From JAGOUU01 sp964387745 (GTDB lineage Bacteria > Pseudomonadota > Gammaproteobacteria > JAGOUU01): a stretch of 5,114 nt of DNA. Positions 4,781-5,114 of this stretch are shown here, one piece after another. The notes under the pieces are model-generated. The model ran no database searches and was not told the origin of the DNA. It saw nothing but the letters and a program-made list of their open reading frames with translations. Location of the stretch: positions 1 to 5,114 of the forward strand of contig CAYLXL010000073.1 in NCBI GenBank assembly GCA_964387745.1, in the 5' to 3' direction. The position numbers and the translations under genes are program-made. The first letter of the stretch is position 1. Every line of letters starts with the position of its first letter.

Positions 4781-4793
4781 ATTCAAATTTGTT
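4781..4793 (-). promoter_or_regulatory. Leader motif AACAAATTTGAAT shared by the paralogues
   Basis: On the minus strand AACAAATTTGAAT ends 18 bases before the ATG at 4762 and matches the plus-strand paralogue's AACAAATTGAAT. It is preceded by hairpin DNA in both genes. Confidence 0.35.
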
Positions 4794-4799
4794 GCGAAG

Positions 4800-4814
4800 C
4801 TAGCGCTTCGCTAG
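4800..4814. repeat. Hairpin CTAGCG with loop CTT
   Basis: CTAGCG and CGCTAG pair around CTT. On the other strand the core contains GCGAAGC, so an alternative GAA-loop register is possible. Confidence 0.5.
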
Positions 4815-4827
4815 GTCGTCGCTTAGC

Positions 4828-4846
4828 CAAGGGGCAAAGCCCCTTG
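4828..4846. repeat. Triloop hairpin, CAAGGGGC stem, loop AAA
   Basis: CAAGGGGC and GCCCCTTG form a perfect 8-bp stem around AAA. It is inserted between AGGTCGTCGCT and the left tip of copy B; the matching interval beside copy A holds unrelated sequence. Confidence 0.65.
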
Positions 4847-4851
4847 CCGTT

Positions 4852-5114
4852 GCTCCTCCCCTGTACTGATCGAACATAATAACGGCTAGTGCTCGCTACG
4901 CTTGCCGCCTTAAAGCTTACAGGCCCGCTGGCTGGGACTAGGGGGCCGGATAGCATATTTACGCCCCATTATAATACCGGGGATAGTGTTAGATGGCCTA
5001 GAAAGACCGTTTTGAGCTCATTTAGGGGTATTGCCGGATTTATATGGGCCTAAAATTATGGATCGGCCCCTTAGCCCTGGTTAGCAGGCATGTAGGCTCT
5101 AAGGCGACGAGTGA
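4852..5114. mobile_element. Long inverted-repeat MITE-like element, copy B, cut by right edge
   Basis: It begins with the family tip GCTCCTCCCCTGTACTGAT (4852-4870). Its two arms are complementary about a centre near 5006: CGCCT (4906-4910) with AGGCG (5102-5106), GGGGCCG (4942-4948) with CGGCCCC (5064-5070), and CAGGCCCGCT with the complement of AGCAGGCATG, all in the same register without gaps. The core 4983-5030 aligns with the cores of copies C and D. By symmetry the right tip should lie about 45 bases past the edge, giving an element near 310 bp. It has no coding capacity. Confidence 0.6.

Noticed and set aside
4763..4786. Extended start of the minus-strand gene at TTG 4786
   Set aside because: A TTG start is unlikely in a eukaryotic-virus setting, and it would place the shared leader motif inside the coding sequence; ATG 4762 fits better.

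Overview
The window looks like part of a large eukaryote-infecting DNA virus (giant-virus type). Three intact-looking genes start at ATG codons with AT-rich leaders and no Shine-Dalgarno sequence. They use ordinary stop codons, and most of the space between them is palindromic, hairpin-rich repeat. Dense intergenic palindromic repeats are known from Pithovirus-like genomes, and hairpins at gene ends are known from Mimivirus. Assignment to a particular family is inference; no hallmark virus gene lies in the window.

Layout. 1-742 (minus strand): the 5' part of a gene of unknown function that runs off the left edge, ending in a histidine/lysine-rich seven-residue tandem repeat. 743-1930: a non-coding stretch with a degraded repeat (743-897), an inverted-repeat element (898-1022), flanking hairpins (to 1081), a repeat-free island (1082-1466), then more hairpins around a compact 134-bp inverted-repeat element (1607-1740). 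1931-3124 (plus) and 3656-4762 (minus): two convergent, strongly diverged paralogues, each with four Cys/His modules that look zinc-binding. 3125-3655: a composite inverted-repeat element between the paralogues. 4763-5114: leader hairpins, then a long inverted-repeat element cut by the right edge.

Two signals stand out. First, at least 18 short hairpins have stems of 5-9 bp and a loop of exactly three bases. In about 15 of them one strand reads C(GNA)G with N = A, T or G, the class known to make unusually stable DNA minihairpins. Second, at homologous positions in different repeat copies the hairpin is replaced by another with an unrelated stem, or is present in one copy and absent in the other, once flanked by a 4-bp duplication. 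This suggests the minihairpins are exchangeable or mobile units living inside larger MITE-like elements.

The two Cys/His paralogues sit within this repeat landscape. Both stop codons lie inside palindromes, both leaders share the motif AACAAAT(T)TGAAT, and each gene is bracketed by a short inverted repeat. Whether the proteins act on the repeats, or the repeats only supply gene-end signals, cannot be decided from sequence alone.
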